Positions 6,908 to 12,455 of a stretch of 12,455 bases of DNA are shown here, in pieces. The position numbers and the translations under genes are program-made. This stretch comes from Pseudomonadota bacterium (GTDB lineage: Bacteria > Pseudomonadota > Gammaproteobacteria > Steroidobacterales > Steroidobacteraceae): NCBI GenBank assembly GCA_021820785.1, contig JAKADE010000044.1, positions 1 through 12,455 on the forward strand, given 5' to 3'. Positions within the stretch are counted from its first letter, which is position 1. Every line of letters begins with the position of its first letter. The notes beneath the pieces were generated by a model that did no database searches, had not been told where the DNA came from, and saw only the letters and a program-made list of their open reading frames with translations.

Positions 6908-7685
6908 GCACCGCACCACCTGCGGCGTGTGCATTGCGACCGTGCGCCGCGGTGCGATGCGCCGCAAGCTGCGCCTCGAGCCACGCACACCAGGGTTCGA
7001 TGCCTCCAGGCGCCCGGTTCGAGATCCGCAACACCGGCGCGGCGCTCGAGAGCGCACGCAGGCTCGCCTCGGCACGTGCCGGCTCGAATTCCGGCAGCAA
7101 CGCCAGCAGGTCGGTCTTGGTGATCAACAGCAGGTCCGCGGCCCGGAACATGACGGGATACTTCTGCGGCTTGTCATCGCCCTCCGGAACCGACAGCAGC
7201 GTCACGTCCAGGTTTTGTCCCAGATCGAAACTCGCCGGGCACACGAGGTTGCCGACGTTCTCGATGAACAGCACGTCGAGTCCCTCGAGGGCGAACGAAT
7301 CGAGCGCGTGATGAACCATGCGGGCATCGAGATGGCAGGCATTACCGGTGGTGATCTGTACCGCCGGGATACCTTTGGCGCGAATTCGCTGCGCATCGTT
7401 CTCTGTCGCGAGGTCCCCCTCGATCACCCCCATGCGCACTTGACCCGCGAGCGCCTCCGCGGTCCGCTCGAGCAGCGCCGTCTTGCCGGCTCCTGGCGAT
7501 GACATGAGATTGATCGCCAGCACGCCGTGCGCTGCAAAGTGTTCCCGATTGTGTGCCGCGAGCCGATCGTTGGCCGCGAGCAGTCCCCGCACCACTTCGA
7601 TCGACTCGACGTCCGGTGCCTCATGTCCGTGCCCGAGCGGCCTCTCCCGAGGTTCCGTCACGGCGCATCCACAGTGCTCACACAT
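6885..7685 (-). CDS. hypB: Hydrogenase nickel-insertion GTPase HypB
   Basis: A 266-residue SIMIBI-class GTPase that, with HypA, delivers nickel to the hydrogenase large-subunit precursor. The N-terminus has the high-affinity nickel motif MCEHCGC (C2, C5, C7). The Walker A motif SSPGAGKT is at 62-69, EGDLATENDAQRI at 89-101, the G-domain metal residues C117/H118 and C149, and the base-specificity motif TKTD at 189-192. The short linker after the CxxCxC motif has few histidines, so the usual N-terminal His-rich nickel store is missing. Instead the C-terminal 24 residues carry six histidines (H243, H248, H253, H260, H262, H264). The ATG at 7685 is set by the conserved N-terminal motif, with GAGGAG 7 bp upstream; it overlaps the hypX stop by 8 bp, and its own 3' end overlaps hypF. 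The frame is open upstream but that part only shadows hypX. hypA is not in the window. Confidence 0.96.
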   Translation of the reverse strand: MCEHCGCAVTEPRERPLGHGHEAPDVESIEVVRGLLAANDRLAAHNREHFAAHGVLAINLMSSPGAGKTALLERTAEALAGQVRMGVIEGDLATENDAQRIRAKGIPAVQITTGNACHLDARMVHHALDSFALEGLDVLFIENVGNLVCPASFDLGQNLDVTLLSVPEGDDKPQKYPVMFRAADLLLITKTDLLALLPEFEPARAEASLRALSSAAPVLRISNRAPGGIEPWCAWLEAQLAAHRTAAHGRNAHAAGGAVHGHQHAL

Positions 7686-9429
7686 GTCTGCTCTCCTCAG
7701 CGTTCGCGCCCGCCAGAACAAGCTCCGACCGGCCGGCCCCGCGACGCTCGGACCGATGCAGCGCCAGATGCAGCGGCGTGCGCGACTTCGGCACCTGGTA
7801 CATGAAGTTGTACCGAGCCACGTGATAGCTCGGATCGAAGCCGAAAAAATTGCGATACATCCGCTCGAGCTCCTCGGCGCGATAGCGCTCGAGCGGCTTG
7901 TCGGCCTCGTCTGCCGCGCGCCGGCGGCGTTTGGCGGCGATGCGCGCCGCGAACGCCCGATCCTGCGCCAGCTCGTGCGCCCAGCTGAAGATCGTCTCGA
8001 GGGGCGCAGCGTCGCGCGCGGGCAGCACGCGTTCCAGCAAGCCGCTGCGGCAGGCCTCCGCGGCACCCATTGGCAAGCGCCGCTGCACCAGTTGCGCAGC
8101 CTGCTGACGCCCGATGCGCCGCGGCAGCAGGTAGGTCCAGTATTCCGATCCATACAGATTGCCGAGGTCGCGGTAGTGGGGATTGAGCACGCAGCCGGCG
8201 GCAGCCCACACCTCGTCGGCGGCGAGCGCAGCGAACACTCCGCCGGCACCCGCGCTGCCGCGCAGGGCCGAGACGACCAGCCGGTCGGTGGTGAGGATGA
8301 TGTCCCGGACCCAATCGTCGATCGCGTTGATGTTGCGCCAGGATTCCTCTGCGGGGCTTTCGGCCGACTCGATCATTCCGAGGTGAATGCCGTTCGACCA
8401 GTAGTCGCGCCCGCCGGCGAGCACGAGCACGCGGGTGGGCCGTTGCAGCGCACGCGCATAGGCAGCGCGCAGCGCCTGACACTGCGCCGTGCTCATCGCT
8501 CCGTTATAGAACTCGAATTCAAGAAGGCCCACAGCGCCGCGCTCCCAGTAGCGGATCGGCGCATAACCGTCAGCCTCCGGCAAGGCGGCGCACTCGGCGG
8601 CGAACACGGTCTGTGCAGGCAGCTTCAGCACGCGCCGCGCCGCGGCGATCGCCCCGGGCGAATCGTCGCGGACATGACCGATCCACACTGCACCATCGCA
8701 GGTCGCCCGCGCCAGCGCTCCGCCGCCGCGTGCGAGCACGACGCCAGGGGTTCCAGTGAGATGCTCGTCCGGATGGGCATCGAAGAGCCGCACCGGACGC
8801 CCGAAGAGCTCATCGGGCACGCCCGGTGTGCCATCGGCGCTGCGGATCTTGCGCAGCACGGTCGCGGTGTCGTCTTGTTGCCAGTCGATGCGCCGATCGA
8901 TGCCGCGGCACAGCGGCCGTTGCCGCCCCCGCACCTGCGGATCGCCAGGACGGACGCTGTGCGGCATGCAGCCGCCGAACTGTACACCCGCCACCGCGCG
9001 CAGGACCGCCTCGCACGCCGCATCCGCCACTTCGTGCTGGTACAGGCTCGACTTCGTCGCCTCGCGCATCGGAAATTCTGCGCTGGACCAGACCGGACCG
9101 GCATCCATCTCGACCTGCGCCTGCAGCACGGTGACGCCCCAGCGCCTCTCCTGCTCGAGCACCGCCCAGTCGAGCGCCGATGGTCCGCGATCTCCGACGA
9201 TCCCCGGGTGCACGATGAGACATGGCCGCGTCCGCCAGATCGCCGGCGGGATCGGTCGTTTCAGAAACGGCGCGAGGATGAGGTCCGGGGCATAGAGCGT
9301 GACGGCCTCGCAGCTGACCGAATCATGGATGTCCAGTTCCACCGACACCGCATGGCCGCGTTCGCGCAGTTCGGTGAACAGCCGCTGCGAGAGGCTGTTG
9401 AAGCTGTGCGCGAGCATCAGGATGCGCAT
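7678..9429 (-). CDS. hypX: HypX, CO-ligand synthase for NiFe-hydrogenase
   Basis: A 583-residue cytoplasmic protein (also called HoxX). In this family the N-terminal formyltransferase-like domain moves formyl from 10-formyl-THF onto CoA, and the C-terminal crotonase-like domain decarbonylates formyl-CoA to CO for the active-site iron. Seen here: HSFNSLSQRLF at 8-18, KRPIPPAIW at 57-65, HPGIVGDRGPSALDWA at 74-89 (H74 candidate catalytic), and D109 in MDAGPVW. The crotonase part starts near 300, with AGGRDYWSNGIHL at 338-350, oxyanion-type GSAGAGG at 391-397 and YGSEYWTYLLPRR at 426-438. The family's C-terminal signature VPKSRTPLHLALHR is at 546-559. The ATG at 9429 fits the family start, and GAGGT overlapping the hypE stop is its ribosome site, 8 bp downstream of hypE. 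HypX is typical of bacteria that make hydrogenase in the presence of oxygen, since it supplies CO aerobically. Confidence 0.95.
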   Translation of the reverse strand: MRILMLAHSFNSLSQRLFTELRERGHAVSVELDIHDSVSCEAVTLYAPDLILAPFLKRPIPPAIWRTRPCLIVHPGIVGDRGPSALDWAVLEQERRWGVTVLQAQVEMDAGPVWSSAEFPMREATKSSLYQHEVADAACEAVLRAVAGVQFGGCMPHSVRPGDPQVRGRQRPLCRGIDRRIDWQQDDTATVLRKIRSADGTPGVPDELFGRPVRLFDAHPDEHLTGTPGVVLARGGGALARATCDGAVWIGHVRDDSPGAIAAARRVLKLPAQTVFAAECAALPEADGYAPIRYWERGAVGLLEFEFYNGAMSTAQCQALRAAYARALQRPTRVLVLAGGRDYWSNGIHLGMIESAESPAEESWRNINAIDDWVRDIILTTDRLVVSALRGSAGAGGVFAALAADEVWAAAGCVLNPHYRDLGNLYGSEYWTYLLPRRIGRQQAAQLVQRRLPMGAAEACRSGLLERVLPARDAAPLETIFSWAHELAQDRAFAARIAAKRRRRAADEADKPLERYRAEELERMYRNFFGFDPSYHVARYNFMYQVPKSRTPLHLALHRSERRGAGRSELVLAGANAEESRHV

Positions 9430-9437
9430 CGGCAACC

Positions 9438-10481
9438 TCAGCAGATCCGCGGCAGCTGCTCGCCGGAGAGCCAATCGACCATACGCTCGCCGCCGAACTC
9501 GGTGGTCATCTGCACGAAATGCCTCGCATCGGTGCACACCTCCCCGATGTCGGAGGCATCAGCGCCGAGCGGATGGGCGCGCATTGCCTCCAGCACCGCC
9601 GGGGCGACTGACTCCGCCACGAACGCCACCAGCTTGCCCTCGTTCGCGACGTACAGCGGATCGAGCCCGAGCAACTCGCACGCGGCGGCGACTGAAGGTT
9701 TGACCGGGATGGCCGCTTCGCGCAACCGCATGCCGACGCCGGCCTGCGCGGCGATTTCGTTCAGCGTCGCGGCGAGTCCGCCCCGCGTCGGATCGCGCAT
9801 CGCGTGCACTGCCTGGCCTCCTGCCTCGACCATCGCGCGCACGAGCTCATGCAGGGGCGCGGAGTCCGACACCAGATCGGTTTCGAAGTGCAGATCGTGC
9901 CGCCGCGACATGACCGCGACACCGTGATCGCCGAGCGAACCGGAAAGCAGGATCCGATCTCCCGCACGGACGCGCTCGGGGGAGATCTCGATGCCCGGCG
10001 GGACGAGGCCGATACCGGTCGTGCAGATGAACACCCCATCGGCCTTGCCGCGCTCGACGACCTTGGTGTCGCCGGTCACCACGGCAATGCCGGCTGCCCG
10101 GGCCGCATCGCCCATGCTGCGCGCGATGCGCTCGAGATCGGCCAGGGGGAATCCCTCCTCCAGGATGAAGCTCGCCGAGAGGAAGCGCGGCGCCGCGCCC
10201 GCCATGGCGACATCATTGATGGTGCCATGCACGGCGAGCGAGCCGATGTCTCCACCCGGGAAGAACAATGGCGATATGACGTACCCGTCCGTAGTCATGA
10301 CCATGCGCCCGCCCTCCACGTCGAACGCCGCCTGGTCATTGCCCTGACGCAGCCACTCATTGTCGAGGGCCGGATGAAACACCTGTCCGATCAGCTGCGC
10401 CATGGCCCGCCCGCCGGACCCGTGCGAAAGATCGACGCGTCCGGCGCGCACATCGAGGGGGCGGTACTGGGATCGGCTCAT
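9438..10481 (-). CDS. hypE: Hydrogenase maturation protein HypE (cyanide formation)
   Basis: A 347-residue cytoplasmic enzyme of the PurM/AIR-synthase ATP-binding family. It takes carbamoyl from HypF on its C-terminal cysteine and dehydrates it with ATP to a thiocyanate, then passes cyanide to iron on HypC-HypD. Visible features: the early SHGSGGR motif at 19-25, DPTRGGLAATLNEIA in the second half, and the essential C-terminal PRIC with C347 as the last residue. The length is normal. The start ATG at 10481 overlaps the hypD stop in an ATGA junction, so translation is likely coupled. A longer open frame upstream only shadows hypD. It is followed by hypX after 8 bp. Confidence 0.97.
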   Translation of the reverse strand: MSRSQYRPLDVRAGRVDLSHGSGGRAMAQLIGQVFHPALDNEWLRQGNDQAAFDVEGGRMVMTTDGYVISPLFFPGGDIGSLAVHGTINDVAMAGAAPRFLSASFILEEGFPLADLERIARSMGDAARAAGIAVVTGDTKVVERGKADGVFICTTGIGLVPPGIEISPERVRAGDRILLSGSLGDHGVAVMSRRHDLHFETDLVSDSAPLHELVRAMVEAGGQAVHAMRDPTRGGLAATLNEIAAQAGVGMRLREAAIPVKPSVAAACELLGLDPLYVANEGKLVAFVAESVAPAVLEAMRAHPLGADASDIGEVCTDARHFVQMTTEFGGERMVDWLSGEQLPRIC

Positions 10482-11623
10482 GCATACTGCTCTTGAAGGG
10501 GGCGCGCCCGGAAGCGCTTGTAGGTCCAGTACGCCGAGCAGGCACCCTCCGGTGACACCATGCATGAACCCATCGGGTTCTCCGGCGTGCAGACGGTGCC
10601 GAACAGACGGCACTCGGGCGGCTCCTTTACCCCCCGCAATACCGCCCCGCATTGGCATCCGGGAACCTCCCGGGCCGGCCGATCGCTCAGGTTGAAGCGC
10701 CGCTCGGCGTCGAACTCCCCGTACGTGCTCTTCAGGCGCAGCGCGCTGTAGGGAACGTGACCCAGCCCGCGCCATTCGAAACTCTTGCGCAACTCGAACA
10801 CCTCGGCCACATCGCTTTTGGCCAGTTCGTTGCCCGCGACGCTCACGGCACGCCCGTACTGGTTCTCGACCTCGTGACGACCGTCGTTCACCTGACGCAC
10901 CAGCATCAGCACCGACTGCAGCACATCGAGCGGCTCGAATCCCGAGATCACCACCGGCTTGGCGAACTCCTGGGCGAAGAACGCGTACGGCTCACTGCCG
11001 ATGATGGTGCTCACGTGCGCCGGTCCGATGAATCCGTCGAGGCGGACCGAGCCGAGGCGGCGCACGTCAGGGCTCTCGAGGATGTTCTGGATCGCCGCCG
11101 GCGTGAGCACGTGATTGCAGAAGACCGTGAAGTTCGACAGGCCCATCTGCCGGGCCAGCCGCACGCTGCGGGCCGTCGGCGGCGTGGTGGTCTCGAACCC
11201 GATCGCAAACAGCACGACCTCGCGGTGCGGTTCGGCACGGGCGATCGCCACGGCATCGAGCGCGCAATAGATCATGCGCACGTCCGCGCCGGCGGCTTTC
11301 GCCCGCAGGAGCGACGCGCCAGCCGATCCCGGCACACGCATCAGGTCACCGTACGTGCACAGCGTCACACCCGGTCGGGCCGCCAGCGCAATGGCGCTGT
11401 CGATGCGCGCCACGGGCAGCACGCACACAGGGCACCCAGGTCCGTGGACCAGCCGCACCGTCCCGGGGAGCAGATCCTCCAATCCGTAGCGCGAAATCGC
11501 GTGGGTATGACCGCCGCAGAACTCCATGAAGCGGTAGTCAGTGCCCTCGGCCGTCTCCGCGGCAATCCGCTGCGCAATCCGCGCGGCCAGATGTCCGTCG
11601 CGGTATTCCGCGGCATGCTTCAC
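10478..11623 (-). CDS. hypD: Hydrogenase maturation scaffold HypD (Fe-S protein)
   Basis: A 381-residue [4Fe-4S] protein that, with HypC, forms the scaffold on which the Fe(CN)2CO group is built. Conserved motifs: FCGGHTHAI with C36, GPGCPVCVLP at 61-70 (C64, C67), GFETTTPPTA, and a C-terminal cluster region starting at GCQCGAVLRG with further cysteines in ECRLFGTVC, GSCMVSPEGAC. The start is a GTG at 11623: the family's N-terminus (short helix, then YRFMEFCGGHTH) fits this position, no in-frame ATG exists before M33, and the GTG overlaps the hypC stop as GTGA. This non-ATG start inside the junction suggests translation by coupling with hypC. The end overlaps hypE by 4 bp. Confidence 0.95.
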   Translation of the reverse strand: MKHAAEYRDGHLAARIAQRIAAETAEGTDYRFMEFCGGHTHAISRYGLEDLLPGTVRLVHGPGCPVCVLPVARIDSAIALAARPGVTLCTYGDLMRVPGSAGASLLRAKAAGADVRMIYCALDAVAIARAEPHREVVLFAIGFETTTPPTARSVRLARQMGLSNFTVFCNHVLTPAAIQNILESPDVRRLGSVRLDGFIGPAHVSTIIGSEPYAFFAQEFAKPVVISGFEPLDVLQSVLMLVRQVNDGRHEVENQYGRAVSVAGNELAKSDVAEVFELRKSFEWRGLGHVPYSALRLKSTYGEFDAERRFNLSDRPAREVPGCQCGAVLRGVKEPPECRLFGTVCTPENPMGSCMVSPEGACSAYWTYKRFRARPLQEQYA

Positions 11624-11889
11624 CGCAGCGGCCTCGGCTCGAGCGTGACTTCTCCGGCGACCGCGGCGGCCACCTCGCGCAGCGCCTGAAGCGTTCGCGC
11701 CGCCTCCACCTCGTCGATCACGGTCATGGCGAACCCGACGTGCGCCAGGACGTAGTCGCCTGGTCGGGCCTGCGGCGTATAGGCGAGGCTGACGTCCTTG
11801 ATGACGCCACCGAAATCGACACGGGCAGTGGGCAGCAGAGGATCGCGCGCATTGATGTCGATGACTTTTCCCGGCACCGCCAGGCACAT
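11620..11889 (-). CDS. hypC: Hydrogenase maturation chaperone HypC
   Basis: An 89-residue OB-fold chaperone of the HypC/HybG family that carries the Fe(CN)2 unit with HypD and hands it to the hydrogenase large subunit. It has the invariant N-terminus MCLAVPGKV, in which C2 becomes the metal/HypD-binding residue after Met removal, and the conserved H50 in the AHVGFAM segment. Length is normal. The ATG at 11889 is fixed by the MCLAVPG start, with GGAG 8 bp upstream. The longer open frame upstream is not family-like. It is the first gene of the operon seen here, and lies divergent to the multihaem cytochrome gene. Whether it is the general HypC or dedicated to one hydrogenase cannot be told. Confidence 0.96.
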   Translation of the reverse strand: MCLAVPGKVIDINARDPLLPTARVDFGGVIKDVSLAYTPQARPGDYVLAHVGFAMTVIDEVEAARTLQALREVAAAVAGEVTLEPRPLR

Positions 11890-12023
11890 GGGGCCCACTC
11901 CGCGCTGGATCGATGATGTACCGTGCCCCAGCGCCGCATGAACCGAAATACGTAACACTCCGCGGGCGTTACGGATTCGTACGTATCGACCGCTGCGGCG
12001 CCCTCCGGGATGCTGCCCGGACG
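11890..12023. promoter_or_regulatory. Divergent control region between hypC and the cytochrome gene
   Basis: This 134-bp gap must hold the start of the hyp operon and of the cytochrome gene. It contains an imperfect inverted repeat, AATACGTAAC (11947-11956) with GTTACGGATT (11968-11977), nine of ten bases paired around 11 bp. Adjacent is a near-palindrome GATTCGTACGTATC (11974-11987). Both include TACGTA (11949-11954 and 11980-11985), spaced 31 bp, about three helical turns. These are candidate binding sites for a dimeric regulator. No convincing sigma-70 or sigma-54 promoter was found on either strand. Confidence 0.5.
12004..12021 (+). promoter_or_regulatory. Hairpin abutting the cytochrome start codon
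   Basis: TCCGGG (12004-12009) and CCCGGA (12016-12021) form a perfect 6-bp stem with a 6-nt loop, ending 2 bp before the ATG at 12024. The stem covers the place where a ribosome site would be expected, and no strong Shine-Dalgarno sequence is seen. The loop holds an ATG that opens a five-codon frame (MLPGR) whose TGA overlaps the cytochrome ATG. A translational control role is conceivable but unproven. Confidence 0.3.
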
Positions 12024-12455
12024 ATGAGCACCCGACTGCACCGTGGAATGTGCTGGCTGATCGGATGGGCCGCCCTCGGGACTCTGGGCATGGCGGCCCC
12101 GCACCGCGCGTGGGCGCAGTCGGCGGCCTCCCCTCCCGGCAACGCGCAGTGTCTCGCCTGTCATGCCACCGGCATGATGGGCGCCCCGAAGATCGACCCG
12201 GCGGTGCTCGCGCATTCCGTGCATGCCTCACTGACCTGCGTCAGCTGCCACGCCGGCATCCGGGCACTGCCGCATCCGGCGCTCGTGCCCCCCGTGGCGT
12301 GCGCGAGCTGCCACCAGCGGCAGGGTCGGGAACTCGCACACGGCTCACACGCCGCGATGCTTGCGCTTCAGCCGGGCAAGCGAGCCCCTCCGACCTGCGC
12401 AACGTGCCACGGCAGCCACGCTGTCGCGCCGGTTGCGAGCCCGGGATTCCGGCGG
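12024..12455 (+). CDS. Secreted multihaem cytochrome c, N-terminal part (runs off edge)
   Basis: The first 144 residues of an exported c-type cytochrome, with no stop before the window ends. Residues 1-31 form a probable signal peptide ending in AWA. Four CXXCH haem sites follow: CLACH 43-47, CVSCH 72-76, CASCH 93-97 and CATCH 125-129. Other histidines (H64, H67, H106, H109, H132) are candidate distal haem ligands. Close haem spacing and little other sequence resemble small multihaem electron-transfer cytochromes of the c3/NapC/NrfB-like kind, but the family and final haem number cannot be fixed because the C-terminus is missing; a membrane cytochrome b fusion downstream is possible. The ATG at 12024 has only a weak ribosome site. 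Divergence from the hyp operon suggests that it passes electrons from a hydrogenase whose genes may lie further right; this is inference. Confidence 0.85.
   Translation, partial: MSTRLHRGMCWLIGWAALGTLGMAAPHRAWAQSAASPPGNAQCLACHATGMMGAPKIDPAVLAHSVHASLTCVSCHAGIRALPHPALVPPVACASCHQRQGRELAHGSHAAMLALQPGKRAPPTCATCHGSHAVAPVASPGFRR

Noticed and set aside
7686..8249. In-frame extension of hypB upstream of 7685
   Set aside because: It lies within hypX, and the HypB nickel motif MCEHCGC with a good ribosome site fixes the start at 7685.
7483..9927. An 814-codon open frame on the plus strand opposite hypB, hypX and hypE
   Set aside because: It is a shadow of three well-supported genes, spans their boundaries and has low-complexity composition.
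10652..11689. A 345-codon open frame on the plus strand opposite hypD
   Set aside because: It is antisense to conserved HypD motifs and resembles no protein family I recognise.
11905..11935. Possible sigma-54 promoter upstream of hypC (GGGCACG on the minus strand)
   Set aside because: The GGCACG half resembles a -24 box, but no GC-containing -12 box follows at the right distance.

Overview
The window is high-GC bacterial chromosome. Its gene content fits a proteobacterium, most likely a gammaproteobacterium: a proteobacterial-type GltX with a tRNA-Ala gene just downstream, a CcmI-type (System I) cytochrome c biogenesis protein, and a complete-looking set of NiFe-hydrogenase maturation genes including hypX. 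The taxonomic assignment is inference; no species can be named from this sequence alone.

Left part (1-4556). The window opens inside a tRNA-Ala gene on the minus strand, preceded by its own strong sigma-70 promoter. gltX (glutamyl-tRNA synthetase) lies upstream on the same strand. Divergent from gltX is a secreted YXWGXW-repeat protein with a Pro/Gln/Tyr-rich tail built from 18-bp tandem repeats. It converges, with only 3 bp between stop codons, on a gene for a small four-helix membrane protein. Divergent from that is a stand-alone CcmI/CycH-like TPR protein with an unusually short cytoplasmic loop.

Right part (4598-12455). A compact minus-strand operon reads hypC-hypD-hypE-hypX-hypB-hypF. 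Its junctions are a GTGA overlap, an ATGA overlap, an 8-bp gap, an 8-bp overlap and a 23-bp overlap, so translational coupling throughout is likely. HypC, D, E and F build and deliver the Fe(CN)2 part of the NiFe active site, HypB handles nickel, and HypX makes the CO ligand from formyl-tetrahydrofolate, a trait of hydrogenases assembled in air. hypA and the hydrogenase structural genes are not in the window. Divergent from hypC is the start of a secreted multihaem c-type cytochrome (four CXXCH motifs in 144 residues) that runs off the right edge. It is a candidate electron partner for the hydrogenase, whose structural genes may lie further right.

The roughly 134-bp region between hypC and the cytochrome gene holds two nearby palindromic elements, each with a TACGTA core, 31 bp apart. 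These are candidate operators for joint control of maturation and electron-transfer genes. No CRISPR array, insertion sequence, phage gene or rRNA was seen. I found no clearly new system; the most notable points are the hypX-containing operon paired with a divergent multihaem cytochrome, the shared regulatory region, and the C-terminal (not N-terminal) histidine-rich tail of HypB.
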